From contig QCNN01000003.1 in NCBI GenBank assembly GCA_003213175.1, positions 20,336 through 84,335 of the forward strand: 64,000 bases of DNA, given 5' to 3'. Position numbers and translations under genes: made by a program. Each line of letters begins with the position of its first letter. Position 1 is the first letter of the stretch. Positions 1 to 8,588 of this stretch are shown piece after piece. The stretch comes from SAR116 cluster bacterium AG-426-B08. Lineage in GTDB: Bacteria; Pseudomonadota; Alphaproteobacteria; Puniceispirillales; Marisalimonadaceae. The notes below the pieces were generated by a model, which saw only the letters and a program-made list of their open reading frames with translations, did not search any database and was not told the DNA's origin.

Positions 1-1
1 T

Positions 2-652
2 GAAAATGATGAAGATATAGAATATTCGAAGAATCACTTTGAAATGAGACCTGGGGAATACGCTGAAAGCCTTAATTGGCTAGGTGACGATGTATGGCAT
101 GCGCATTGTGTAAAACTAAATGACACTGAGGCAGATTTATTTGCTAAATCTAGAACAGGTATTGCACATTGTCCTACTTCAAACATGAGACTAGCTAGTG
201 GGATTGCACCCGTTAGGAATTGGATTGATAAAGATGTAAAAGTTGGATTAGGTGTAGATGGTTCAAGCTCTAATGATAGTGGCCATCTACTTAATGAAGC
301 AAGACAAACACTTCTTCTTCAAAGACTAAAATTTGGTGCAGATAAATTTAGTGGCAGAGAAGCTTTAAAACTAGCTACTAAGGGTGGAGCAAAAGTTTTA
401 AACAGAAATGATATTGGAGAAATTTCTGTTGGTAAGGCAGCTGATTTCGCAATTTATGATTTAAAGCAGATCGATTTTTCTGGTACTTCTTCTGATCCTG
501 TTGCAGCACTGGTTTTTTGTGGTCCAGTTAAAACCAAATATACAATATGTAACGGAAAGATTATTTCAGAGAATGGACATATGAAAAATTTTGATATTAA
601 TACGTCACTTGAAAAGCATGCTTTAGCATCTATCAGATTAATAAATAATTAG
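2..652 (+). CDS. 8-oxoguanine deaminase-type amidohydrolase (5' end outside window)
   Basis: This is the C-terminal part of an amidohydrolase-superfamily deaminase. The reading frame is open from base 2, ahead of the ATG used in the ORF track, so the gene enters from the left and that ATG is internal. The segments AHCVKLND, AHCPTSNMRL and GLGVDGSSSND carry the metal-site His and the catalytic Asp typical of the guanine/8-oxoguanine/cytosine deaminase family. The C-terminal GKAADFAIYDL strand closes the composite beta-domain. The wording of these motifs is closest to 8-oxoguanine deaminase, which converts 8-oxoguanine to urate. Location beside ureide genes supports a purine substrate, but the exact base is inferred. 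It converges on allA with a 4-base overlap. Confidence 0.8.
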   Translation, partial: ENDEDIEYSKNHFEMRPGEYAESLNWLGDDVWHAHCVKLNDTEADLFAKSRTGIAHCPTSNMRLASGIAPVRNWIDKDVKVGLGVDGSSSNDSGHLLNEARQTLLLQRLKFGADKFSGREALKLATKGGAKVLNRNDIGEISVGKAADFAIYDLKQIDFSGTSSDPVAALVFCGPVKTKYTICNGKIISENGHMKNFDINTSLEKHALASIRLINN

Positions 653-1158
653 TAAATACTAAAAATTTCATCATCTTTAAAATTATATTCAATTAAATTT
701 TTAAATTTATCTTCATCATTATTAACTCTATCAACAACCCAAAAATCTTGTTTTTTAAAAACTAATAAAGGATGGTGCCAAATATTTTTTTTGTATGTAA
801 TACCTGTATTTCCATTCAAAGAAAAACATCTTAATGACTCTAGGTCAGGTAGGCCATTAATTTCTGATGCAACTACAGTTAACCATTTATAGTCCTGAAC
901 AGGGAGGAATGTTTGAGATCCTAAAGGATGTTTTTCTAAGATTTTTATTATTATAGGTTTTGGTCTTGGCGAACCTTCAAAAATTGATATAAATGGTCTC
1001 CCTTTTTCTAGGTACAAATCTAATTCTGAAATTTCATGGAATCTTTTTGTAGTTCCTTGGTTAATTATAAATTCATCTTTTGAATTCTTTTTTTGAATTA
1101 AATGCCCAAAGGGTAAAAATTCATTATTATTTATTTCTTCAATTTTTAATTTGATCAT
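649..1158 (-). CDS. allA: ureidoglycolate lyase AllA
   Basis: Cupin-fold ureidoglycolate lyase that splits ureidoglycolate into glyoxylate and urea, the last step of allantoin breakdown. The 169-residue length is normal for the family. Visible family blocks are the N-terminal FLPFGHLIQ, the central HPLGSQTFLPV and the C-terminal ITYKKNIWHHPLLVF with its conserved histidines. Its start codon abuts the stop codon of the allantoicase gene upstream on the same strand, so the two are almost certainly co-transcribed and translationally coupled. The glyoxylate made could feed the serine-glyoxylate aminotransferase encoded at 26 kb. Confidence 0.9.
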   Translation of the reverse strand: MIKLKIEEINNNEFLPFGHLIQKKNSKDEFIINQGTTKRFHEISELDLYLEKGRPFISIFEGSPRPKPIIIKILEKHPLGSQTFLPVQDYKWLTVVASEINGLPDLESLRCFSLNGNTGITYKKNIWHHPLLVFKKQDFWVVDRVNNDEDKFKNLIEYNFKDDEIFSIY

Positions 1159-2136
1159 TTATTTTAATTTACCAAAAACCCTGAACCGAGAGACTCCACC
1201 ATCTGGAAAAATATTTAACTTTACATAATTTACTTCATCAGTTCTTATTATTTTTTTAAATCTATGAATTTTATCTGCCTTTAATTTTGTGGGAGGTAAA
1301 ATCTCTTTCCAATTTTTATTTTGTTTAATTATTGAAGATACTTTTTCTTTCTCATCGAAAAAAGCAGCACTGATTGATGCTTTATCAGGAAAGTTCCCTT
1401 TAAAATGTGCAGTATCAATTTCAATTTCCTCTATTATACCAGATTTAGCTAACTTAATTATTATCCAATCATTTCCTGGTTCTCTTCTTCTCCTTGTTTC
1501 CCATCCATCACCCATTGTTTTCCCACGACCAGATGTTAGTAAAGCTGATACATCACCATAGTGAGCATTGTTATAAGCAATGATTTTTCCACCAAGATTT
1601 AGCGAAGACAATTCTGTTTTTTTGTTTTTAAATTTTTCTAGATCAATTTCAACATGGCCCAAAAGCCTTAGTCTTGCGATACCACCATCTGGGAAGATTT
1701 GGAATCTGATATAATTAACTTTTGCTGACTTCACTTTAAAATTGTGTACCTTATCACCTTGAAGTTTTTGTTTTTTTAAAATTATTTTCCAATCATCATT
1801 ATGGTCAGGTTTTTTTTCAGAGTATAATCCTTGTATTGAAGCAAAGGGAGGATAATTTCCTGTAAAAAAACTTGTATCAATTTCAATTTCATAAACTTTA
1901 CCAGGACTACCTAGTTTTATTATTGCCCAATCATGCCCTCCATCTCGTCTCCTTTTACTTTCCCATCCATCCATCCACTTACCGTGGTTATCATATTTAT
2001 CTTCAATGAATTGAGGTGCTTTGTCATTTAGCATTCTTGAAACTTTACCAAAAAAGTCATCAGAAAACGACATGACTTTAGTACCTAATTTAGGTGATGC
2101 TAAGTTTACAAAATTATTAATATTATTTTTTTTCAA
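1159..2136 (-). CDS. alc: allantoicase
   Basis: Allantoicase hydrolyses allantoate to ureidoglycolate and urea. The 325-residue protein is an internal duplication typical of the family: the first half carries DGWESKRRRDGGHDWAIIKL and the second DGWETRRRREPGNDWIIIKL, each followed by an EIEIDT-FxGN-P-AS segment and an FPDGGxxRxR motif. The N-terminal NLASPKLGTKVMSFSDDFF also matches the family. It lies between the hydantoinase-type gene (14 bases upstream) and allA (0 bases downstream) in a minus-strand operon. No signal peptide is seen, so it is cytoplasmic. Two urea molecules are produced by this enzyme plus AllA, and no urease is present in the window. Confidence 0.93.
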   Translation of the reverse strand: MKKNNINNFVNLASPKLGTKVMSFSDDFFGKVSRMLNDKAPQFIEDKYDNHGKWMDGWESKRRRDGGHDWAIIKLGSPGKVYEIEIDTSFFTGNYPPFASIQGLYSEKKPDHNDDWKIILKKQKLQGDKVHNFKVKSAKVNYIRFQIFPDGGIARLRLLGHVEIDLEKFKNKKTELSSLNLGGKIIAYNNAHYGDVSALLTSGRGKTMGDGWETRRRREPGNDWIIIKLAKSGIIEEIEIDTAHFKGNFPDKASISAAFFDEKEKVSSIIKQNKNWKEILPPTKLKADKIHRFKKIIRTDEVNYVKLNIFPDGGVSRFRVFGKLK

Positions 2137-2150
2137 TTTTATTTACTATT

Positions 2151-3557
2151 TTACAAAGAACAATAGTCCCTATTAATATATTCACCATTATTTTTAGTAG
2201 TTGAAAAGGTACCATTATTAAAAATACACTTTCCTCTTAACCAAGTTTGTAATGGCCATCCGGTAATATCCAGTCCCTCATAAGGAGTATAGTCTGAACC
2301 ATGATTTAAAAATTCTTGCTTTATCGTTTTTTTCAAATTTGGATCCCATATCGTTAAGTCTGCATCAGAACCAATTTTTATTACACCTTTTTTAGGATAC
2401 ATACCATACATTTTGGCAGGATTGGTTGAGGTTAATTCTACAAATCTCTCAATTGAAATTCTATTTTTGGATACACCTTCAGAAAATAAAATTGGAAGTC
2501 TTGTTTCTACGCCAGGTATACCGTTTGGAACCCATCTAAACGAGGTTCTAGCACCAGGTCTATCTTTTCCTTTCGAGTCTTTAAATCTAAAAGGTGAATG
2601 GTCAGAGGAAAACAACTCAAAGGTTCCATCAATAATGCCTGACCAAATTGCTTCTTGACTTTGTTTATCTCTTGGTGGAGGTGAACAAACATATTTTGCT
2701 CCCTCAAAATCCATATTTAGTCCCTTTAAATTATCTCTAGTCAAACAAATATATTGAGGACAGGTTTCAGCAAAAACCTTGAGACCTTTCTCTTTAGCCC
2801 ATCTAATTTGGTTCAGAGCTTCAGAACCAGAAACATGAACAATGACGATAGGAATATTTATGATTTGAGCATGACTTATGGCTCTATGGGTAGCCTCTCT
2901 TTCTACAATTTCAGGCCTAGATATTTCATGATAATAGGGAGCAGTTTTACCTTCATCTTCTAATTTTTTAGTTAAATATTTTATTGCATCATATCCTTCA
3001 GCATGAACCATAACTAGAGTTTTTTGTTGTTTTGCAACTTCAAAAACTTCTAATAGTTCTTTATCATTAAGAACAAGGTCATCATAAGTCATAAAAACTT
3101 TAAAAGATGTATATCCATCTTTTGAAAGTGCTGGAAGTTCTTGTCCTAACACTTGAGGGGTAGGGTCACTTATTATTAAATGGAATGAGGTATCAACATA
3201 CAAATTTCCATTAGCTTTTTTATGATAATCTTCAACACATTTTCTCAATGACTCTCCTTTGACTTGCATCGCAAAAGGTATGATTGTTGTATTTCCTCCA
3301 GCTGCAGCTGATTTAGTTGCTGACTGAAAATTATCAGCCATTTCAACATCCGGTCCTGATGGTTGGTCAACATGAACATGAGGATCAACACCCCCAGGCA
3401 GTACAAAAAGATTTTCTGCATTTATTTTAGTTTTTGCTTCTAAATTTTCATCACCTAAATAAGCTATTTCCTGTTCTTTTATTCCAATATTTAGTTTCTT
3501 TGTTTCGTTTTCTGAAACAACCAACCCATTCTCAATTATCGTGTCTAATTCTGCCAT
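2151..3557 (-). CDS. dihydropyrimidinase / D-hydantoinase-type cyclic amidohydrolase
   Basis: A 468-residue cyclic amidohydrolase. PGGVDPHVHVD near residues 54-64 gives the HxH metal pair, YTSFKVFMTYD contains the lysine expected to be carboxylated, and SSDHSPF carries the catalytic Asp. Length and the CPQYICL and SPPPRDK blocks are those of dihydropyrimidinase/hydantoinase rather than classical allantoinase AllB, though both reactions open a five- or six-membered cyclic ureide. It is first in the alc-allA transcript, so it may act on allantoin, a hydantoin or dihydrouracil. A PuuE-type allantoinase is encoded separately at 11 kb, making a hydantoin or dihydropyrimidine substrate more likely. 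The exact substrate is not decidable from sequence. Confidence 0.85.
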   Translation of the reverse strand: MAELDTIIENGLVVSENETKKLNIGIKEQEIAYLGDENLEAKTKINAENLFVLPGGVDPHVHVDQPSGPDVEMADNFQSATKSAAAGGNTTIIPFAMQVKGESLRKCVEDYHKKANGNLYVDTSFHLIISDPTPQVLGQELPALSKDGYTSFKVFMTYDDLVLNDKELLEVFEVAKQQKTLVMVHAEGYDAIKYLTKKLEDEGKTAPYYHEISRPEIVEREATHRAISHAQIINIPIVIVHVSGSEALNQIRWAKEKGLKVFAETCPQYICLTRDNLKGLNMDFEGAKYVCSPPPRDKQSQEAIWSGIIDGTFELFSSDHSPFRFKDSKGKDRPGARTSFRWVPNGIPGVETRLPILFSEGVSKNRISIERFVELTSTNPAKMYGMYPKKGVIKIGSDADLTIWDPNLKKTIKQEFLNHGSDYTPYEGLDITGWPLQTWLRGKCIFNNGTFSTTKNNGEYINRDYCSL

Positions 3558-3608
3558 TTTCTTTTCCTTAAAGTACTTTTAACAGTTTTATTAATAGAAA
3601 AACAAATA

Positions 3609-4595
3609 TTATTTTTCTAAAATGTGCGAAATACTTTTCTTCCAATCTAAGTTTATATCTTGCCCAATCTCAAATTTATTTTTAAAAAAAAGTTCATCCT
3701 CTACTAAAACAAAAATATCTATATTATTTTTATCAGAGCAACAAATTTTTACTTTTTCACCTTGAAATTCTATATCTTTAATTTTCATTAATTTCTTATT
3801 CTGCGTTTTTAAGATATTAATTTTTATTTGATCCATTCTAACAGCATACTTTTTTCCACCATCATTAATTACATTATGACTACCTACAAAATTAGCTATA
3901 AATTCATTTTTTGGCTTATTAAAAACATTATACGGTGTATCAGATTGCTCTATAGTACCTTTATTCATTACCACTACTAAATCTGCTAATGCTAGTGCTT
4001 CTTCTTGAGAATGTGTTACATGTATAAATGTTATACCTAATTTTTTTTGAAGATTTTTTAATTCTGTCCTCATTTGAATTCTGAGAAAAGGGTCAAGGGC
4101 TGATAAGGGTTCATCTAATAATAATATTGAAGGTTTTGTTATTAAAGATCTAGCTAAAGCTATTCTTTGCTGTTGTCCTCCCGATAATTGACTAGGGAAT
4201 CTATCAACAAAATTTTGCATTTGAACCATTGCTAAAATTTCGTTTGCCTCTTTATATCTCTCTTTTTTATTTATATTCTTAATTTTCAGAGCAAAAGCTA
4301 CATTATCAATACAATTTAAATGCGGAAAAAGTGCATAATTTTGAAACATCATTGAAGTTCCTCTTTTAGCAGGGGTAAGTTCGTTTATAATAGTATTTCC
4401 TAATAAAATATCACCATCAGTTATTTCTTCATGACCAGCTATCATTCTTAGTGTAGATGTTTTCCCACAACCTGAAGGACCTAACAAACAACAATATGTA
4501 CCTGATTGAATTTTCAGATTTATTTTATTTACTGCTGTAATGTCGTCATATTTTTTTAGCAGTGACATTAATTCTAAATTTTGAGGTACGGTCAT
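3609..4595 (-). CDS. ABC transporter ATP-binding protein, PotA-like
   Basis: ATPase subunit of a spermidine/putrescine-class (PotABCD-type) importer. Walker A GPSGCGKTST (about residue 38), signature LSGGQQQR, Walker B LLLDEPLSALD and the switch histidine in FIHVTHSQEEA are all present. The C-terminal ~90 residues resemble a shortened TOBE regulatory domain. It is divergent from its apparent partners (binding protein and two permeases, 4758-7848), which otherwise lack an ATPase gene. The minus-strand hydantoinase/allantoicase genes follow it, so transport and catabolism probably share a transcript. The family name suggests polyamines, but context favours purine or ureide uptake. That substrate is inference. 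Confidence 0.9.
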   Translation of the reverse strand: MTVPQNLELMSLLKKYDDITAVNKINLKIQSGTYCCLLGPSGCGKTSTLRMIAGHEEITDGDILLGNTIINELTPAKRGTSMMFQNYALFPHLNCIDNVAFALKIKNINKKERYKEANEILAMVQMQNFVDRFPSQLSGGQQQRIALARSLITKPSILLLDEPLSALDPFLRIQMRTELKNLQKKLGITFIHVTHSQEEALALADLVVVMNKGTIEQSDTPYNVFNKPKNEFIANFVGSHNVINDGGKKYAVRMDQIKINILKTQNKKLMKIKDIEFQGEKVKICCSDKNNIDIFVLVEDELFFKNKFEIGQDINLDWKKSISHILEK

Positions 4596-4610
4596 AATCT
4601 CTCTTAAAAA

Positions 4611-4658
4611 TGATTAAATTTAATACAACTTTAGTATGAAAGTTACAAAATTTAATCA
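4611..4658. promoter_or_regulatory. nested inverted repeat in the divergent ABC-transporter promoter region
   Basis: An 11-base perfect inverted repeat, TGATTAAATTT (4611-4621) and AAATTTAATCA (4648-4658), encloses a second 6-base repeat AACTTT/AAAGTT with a 6-base loop. It begins 16 bases upstream of the ATPase start codon and about 100 bases upstream of the binding-protein gene. It could be a regulator operator for both transcripts or a hairpin in the leader of the minus-strand operon. The region is AT-rich, which raises the chance of accidental pairing. Confidence 0.45.
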
Positions 4659-4757
4659 TTAAGTTATTTTTCGAAGTATTTTGTCCCTTTTTGATTAAAG
4701 TATTATCAAAAACTGAATAATTTTATTGATCATTTACTTAAATAAAAGGAGAGATTT

Positions 4758-6041
4758 ATGTCAAAGAAAATGTCTAAAAAGATTACTAGAAGAAATATGA
4801 TAAAATCATCTGTGGCAGCAGTGGGCGCTGTAGCCGGTTCCGGATTAATTACAGGTTTCCCTGCAATCCACGCCGCAGGAACGCCAACTCTAAGATATTT
4901 GGGGACTGCTGTTAACATGGGAAATGAGCCTGAAAAGAAACTTTTTGAGGATACTGGTATAAAAGTTAAATATATATCCAAGACTACAGATGATGTTGTA
5001 AAAACAATTTTAACTCAACCTAATAGTTTTGATATTGTAGACTCTGAATATTTCAGTATGCCTAAACTTGTTCCATCTGGAAGTTTGCTTGGTATGGATA
5101 CTAAAAAGATTAAAGAATGGGGAAATGTAGTTACTGCATTTACTGAGGGTAAAGTTGCCGGAAAAACTATAGGAGATCAAGGAACTGCTCCTAAAAAAGT
5201 TCTTTATCTAAAAGGTGCAAAGTCAAAAGAATTCTCAAAAGATCCAACACAATATGTCACACTTATCCCAACTGTATATAACGCAGACACTCTTGGAATC
5301 AGACCAGATTTAATAAAGAGACCGATAAGTACTTGGGCTGAATTACTTAACCCAGAATTTAAAGGAAAGGCTTCAATATTAAATATTCCTTCAATTGGTA
5401 TTATGGATGCTGCAATGGTTGTAGAGGCTATGGGTGAATACAAATATCCCGACAAAGGTAATATGACTAAAAAAGAAATTGATCTGACGATGAAAATTTT
5501 TACTGAAGCAAAGAAAGCAGGTCAATTTAGAGCTTTTTGGAGCGACTTTAATGAGAGTGTAAATTTAATGGCCTCAGGTGAAGTTGTAATACAATCAATG
5601 TGGTCACCGGCCATCACAGCAGTAAGGTCTCAAGGCATACCTTGTGTATATCAACCTTTAAAAGAAGGTTACAGAGCTTGGGCTGCAGGCTTTGCCTTAC
5701 CATCAACCGCGAAAGGTAGACAAGCTGATATTGCTTACGAATATATTAATTGGTTTTTATCTGGATGGATGGGTGCTTACCTAAATAGACAAGGTTATTA
5801 CTCTGCAGTTCTTACAACTGCTGAGAAAAATATGAAGTCTTACGAATGGGACTATTGGATGAAAGGAAAACCTGCATCACAAGATATTTTATCACCAACA
5901 GGAAAGAAACTGGCCTCTAAGGGAGAAATTAGAGATGGTGGATCTTATGAAGATAGAATGGGATCTGTGGCTTGTTGGAATGCTACCATGGATGAAAATA
6001 AATACATGGTTAGAAAATGGAATGAAATGATTGCTTCCTAA
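4758..6041 (+). CDS. ABC transporter periplasmic substrate-binding protein, PotD-like
   Basis: A 427-residue extracellular solute-binding protein of the spermidine/putrescine class. The N-terminus has a twin-arginine signal (ITRRNMIKSS), an Ala/Gly-rich hydrophobic stretch and a likely cleavage after IHA, so it is exported folded by Tat. An AAGGAGAG-like Shine-Dalgarno site precedes the ATG. The mature part shows the usual WAELLNPEFKGKASI and SGEVVIQSMWSP segments of this class. It begins the plus-strand operon with two permeases, a hydantoin-type racemase and upp, and is divergent from the ATPase. Co-transcription with a racemase and a pyrimidine salvage gene argues for a nitrogen heterocycle ligand; polyamine specificity cannot be excluded. 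Confidence 0.88.
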   Translation: MSKKMSKKITRRNMIKSSVAAVGAVAGSGLITGFPAIHAAGTPTLRYLGTAVNMGNEPEKKLFEDTGIKVKYISKTTDDVVKTILTQPNSFDIVDSEYFSMPKLVPSGSLLGMDTKKIKEWGNVVTAFTEGKVAGKTIGDQGTAPKKVLYLKGAKSKEFSKDPTQYVTLIPTVYNADTLGIRPDLIKRPISTWAELLNPEFKGKASILNIPSIGIMDAAMVVEAMGEYKYPDKGNMTKKEIDLTMKIFTEAKKAGQFRAFWSDFNESVNLMASGEVVIQSMWSPAITAVRSQGIPCVYQPLKEGYRAWAAGFALPSTAKGRQADIAYEYINWFLSGWMGAYLNRQGYYSAVLTTAEKNMKSYEWDYWMKGKPASQDILSPTGKKLASKGEIRDGGSYEDRMGSVACWNATMDENKYMVRKWNEMIAS

Positions 6042-6050
6042 ATATACATA

Positions 6051-6082
6051 TAGTTAGGGCAATATTTATATTGCCCTAATTA
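6051..6082 (+). promoter_or_regulatory. intercistronic hairpin after the binding-protein gene
   Basis: A 14-base-pair stem (one G-U pair), 6051-6064 with 6069-6082, closed by a TTTA loop and with a core of TTAGGGCAAT/ATTGCCCTAA. It sits between the binding-protein stop and the first permease start. No T-run follows, so it is more likely an mRNA stabiliser or partial attenuator that keeps binding protein in excess over permease than a full terminator. Confidence 0.65.
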
Positions 6083-6105
6083 CAATTTCCATATAAAAAA
6101 ACATT

Positions 6106-6975
6106 ATGAATAATAGAAAAAGTTTTTTTCTTGCTGCTCCATTTTATTTAGTTTTTTTGTGTTTTTTTTTAATTCCACTAATTTTAACTGTTATAGTAAG
6201 TTTTTGGGATTATAATGAATATTCTATAATACCTGATTTTATTTTTGAAAATTATGCTTATATCTTCAACAACTGTTTTGATTATTCTAAAGATGTTTGC
6301 GTAACTTTTAAAACATACCTATCAACCTTCTATTTTTGTTTTCTGTCATGGCTATTTACCTTGTTAGCTGGATTTACAATTGCATATTTTTTAGCTTTTC
6401 ATGTCAAATCATTAGGTTTGCAAATCACATTATTTTTGATTTGTACAATTCCTTTTTGGACTTCAAATGTGATAAGAATGGTCTCTTGGATACCTCTTTT
6501 GGGGAGAAATGGCTTGTTTAATTCTTTTTTGTTATCTACTGGTATTATAGACGATCCTCAAGAGTGGTTTTTGTATTCTCACTTTTCTGTGGTTTTAGCA
6601 TTTATTCATTTATATACATTGTTTATGATAGTTCCAATATTCAACTCAATGTTGAGGATTGATAAATCTATCATCGAGGCTGCATACGATGCAGGTGCAA
6701 ATGGATTTCAAATATTAATTAATATTATTATACCTCTTTGTAAACCCGGCATTGTTATAGGGTCAATATTTGTTATTACAGTCGTTATGGGAGATTTTAT
6801 AACTATTGGAATTATGGGTGGTCAACAATTAGCATCTATAGGCAAGATTATTCAGGTTGAAATGAGTTATCTTCAATTACCCGCAGCAGCGGCAAATGCA
6901 GTTATTTTACTCATTATCACGATATTTATTATATGGATTATGACAAAATTTATTGATATTAGAAAAGAGTTATAA
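6106..6975 (+). CDS. ABC transporter permease, PotB-like
   Basis: A 289-residue inner-membrane permease with about six hydrophobic segments, the first at residues 8-33. The EAA loop that contacts the ATPase is visible as IIEAAYDAGANGFQILINIIIPLCKPG near residue 190. This motif and the VIRMVSWIPLLGRNGLFN segment are typical of PotB/PotH subunits. It follows the binding-protein gene after a hairpin, and its stop codon is directly followed by the ATG of the second permease. With the ATPase at 3609-4595 it would complete a PotABCD-type importer. Substrate unknown; see the binding protein. Confidence 0.9.
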   Translation: MNNRKSFFLAAPFYLVFLCFFLIPLILTVIVSFWDYNEYSIIPDFIFENYAYIFNNCFDYSKDVCVTFKTYLSTFYFCFLSWLFTLLAGFTIAYFLAFHVKSLGLQITLFLICTIPFWTSNVIRMVSWIPLLGRNGLFNSFLLSTGIIDDPQEWFLYSHFSVVLAFIHLYTLFMIVPIFNSMLRIDKSIIEAAYDAGANGFQILINIIIPLCKPGIVIGSIFVITVVMGDFITIGIMGGQQLASIGKIIQVEMSYLQLPAAAANAVILLIITIFIIWIMTKFIDIRKEL

Positions 6976-7848
6976 ATGATAAATAAAAAGGGAAAATCAT
7001 TTTATTTTTGTTGGTTTTTTTTTATAACCTTCGTAATTTTTCTTTATGGACCCACTTTTACTATTGTTTTGCTAAGCTTTCAGGGACCTGAAGGAGGTTT
7101 AACATTTCCAATGAATGGTTTTTCATTTCACTGGTTTGAAAAACTTTGGGAAGGCGGAGGTTATGTTGACATTGGTTCAGCATTTAGAAGATCCATTCTT
7201 TTAGGAATTATACTAATGATACTGACGGTAATTTTATCAGTAAGTGCTGGTATGGCTTTTCGAAAAAAATTTTTTGGTTCAAATTTTTTATTTTTTCTGA
7301 CAATTTCAAGCTTAATTGTACCATCTATCATTTTATCTCTTGGAGTCGCTTTAGAGTTCAGATTAATTGATGAAACAATTAAATTTATTGGTAATAAATA
7401 TAATATTGATTGGATAATTAATGATTTTCAAACAACTTTAAATATGTTTTCTAGTGGATTAGGTGCTCAACTTACCTGGACTTTACCATTTGGACTATTA
7501 ATTATGTTTGCAATTTTTAATAGATTCGATAAATCATTTGAGGAAGCATCAAGAGACTTAGGTGCTACCCCTTGGCAAACATTTAAATTTATTGTCTTAC
7601 CAATTATTGCTCCAAGTGTTGTTGGTATAGCTTTATTTGGATTTACATTATCTTATGACGAACTTGCTAGGTCTTCTCAAGTAATGGGGGCTACTAACAC
7701 TTTGCCTTTAGAGTTAAAAGGTCTAACCACAACTGTAACAACTCCAGTAATTTATGCCCTCGGAACATTAACCACTGGAATATCATTTCTAGTGATCTTT
7801 ATTGCAATTGGTTCTTTTTTTATTATTAAAAGGAAAAAAATAAAATGA
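6976..7848 (+). CDS. ABC transporter permease, PotC-like
   Basis: A 290-residue second permease of the same importer, with about six membrane spans and an EAA loop FEEASRDLGATPWQTFKFIVLPIIAPS near residue 195. The extended periplasmic part between spans 2 and 4, including the LVVPSIILSLGVALEF-like region, matches PotC/PotI proteins. It starts on the base after the preceding permease stop and ends in an ATGA overlap with the racemase gene, indicating translational coupling of transport with catabolism. The heterodimer with the upstream permease is expected in the inner membrane. Confidence 0.9.
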   Translation: MINKKGKSFYFCWFFFITFVIFLYGPTFTIVLLSFQGPEGGLTFPMNGFSFHWFEKLWEGGGYVDIGSAFRRSILLGIILMILTVILSVSAGMAFRKKFFGSNFLFFLTISSLIVPSIILSLGVALEFRLIDETIKFIGNKYNIDWIINDFQTTLNMFSSGLGAQLTWTLPFGLLIMFAIFNRFDKSFEEASRDLGATPWQTFKFIVLPIIAPSVVGIALFGFTLSYDELARSSQVMGATNTLPLELKGLTTTVTTPVIYALGTLTTGISFLVIFIAIGSFFIIKRKKIK

Positions 7849-8582
7849 AAACAAAGAAAACAATATGTATTATTAATCCTAACACTTCTTCAGAGATGAC
7901 TAACGGAATAGCAAAGGTTGCAAAAAAAATTATTTCTTCTAACTTTGATATAACCTCAACAAGCCCTGAATTTGGCCCCGAGAGTATTGAAGGTTATTAT
8001 GATGAGGTGTTTTGTATACCGGGAATAATTTCTGAAATAAAAAAAAATCCATATTCTGACGCATATATTATAGCTTGTTTTGATGATACTGGCTTAGATG
8101 CATGCAGATCTTTTACTGATAAACCCGTTTTGGGCATAGGCGAATGCTCATATCATGCTGCTAATCTTTTGGGAGGAAACTTTTCGGTGATTACAACGTT
8201 ATCTAGATCTATTCCAGCTTTAAAAGGAAATTTAAAAAAATACGGCATTTATGATAATTGTAACCTAGTTACTTCAGTTGAAATTCCAGTTTTAGACTTA
8301 GAAAAAAATCCTAAAATTACTGAAACAAAATTAGATAATAAAATTCATGAAATTTTATCTAGTACGAATAGCGAAATAATAGTTTTAGGTTGTGCTGGAA
8401 TGTCTGATTTTGCAAAAAATATGCAAGATAAATATAAAATACCAGTCATTGAAGGAATTTCAGTCTCGATAAAATTTGCTGAATCTTTAGTAGAATTAGG
8501 ACTTAAGACATCTAAAAAATTAGGTTATGCTAAACCAAGATCAAAAAAATATTCAGGAATTTTTAAACCATTTCAACCTTAG
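7845..8582 (+). CDS. Asp/Glu/hydantoin racemase family protein (allantoin/hydantoin racemase-like), copy 1
   Basis: A 245-residue cytoplasmic cofactor-independent racemase. The N-terminal IINPNTSSEMT, the first catalytic-cysteine region IIACFDDTGLDACR and the second cysteine in IIVLGCAGMSDF fit the two-cysteine mechanism of the hydantoin/allantoin racemase family. It begins inside the preceding permease stop (ATGA) and upp follows 6 bases later. Racemisation of R-allantoin or a 5-substituted hydantoin would let stereospecific hydrolases in this island use both enantiomers. A second, divergent copy lies at 10.3 kb, so the two may differ in substrate. Confidence 0.85.
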   Translation: MKTKKTICIINPNTSSEMTNGIAKVAKKIISSNFDITSTSPEFGPESIEGYYDEVFCIPGIISEIKKNPYSDAYIIACFDDTGLDACRSFTDKPVLGIGECSYHAANLLGGNFSVITTLSRSIPALKGNLKKYGIYDNCNLVTSVEIPVLDLEKNPKITETKLDNKIHEILSSTNSEIIVLGCAGMSDFAKNMQDKYKIPVIEGISVSIKFAESLVELGLKTSKKLGYAKPRSKKYSGIFKPFQP

Positions 8583-8588
8583 AAAATT

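Noticed and set aside
1289-1561. Shadow ORFs opposite allantoicase and many similar track lines
   Set aside because: They lie antisense or out of frame inside strongly matching genes, with no ribosome site or family motif.
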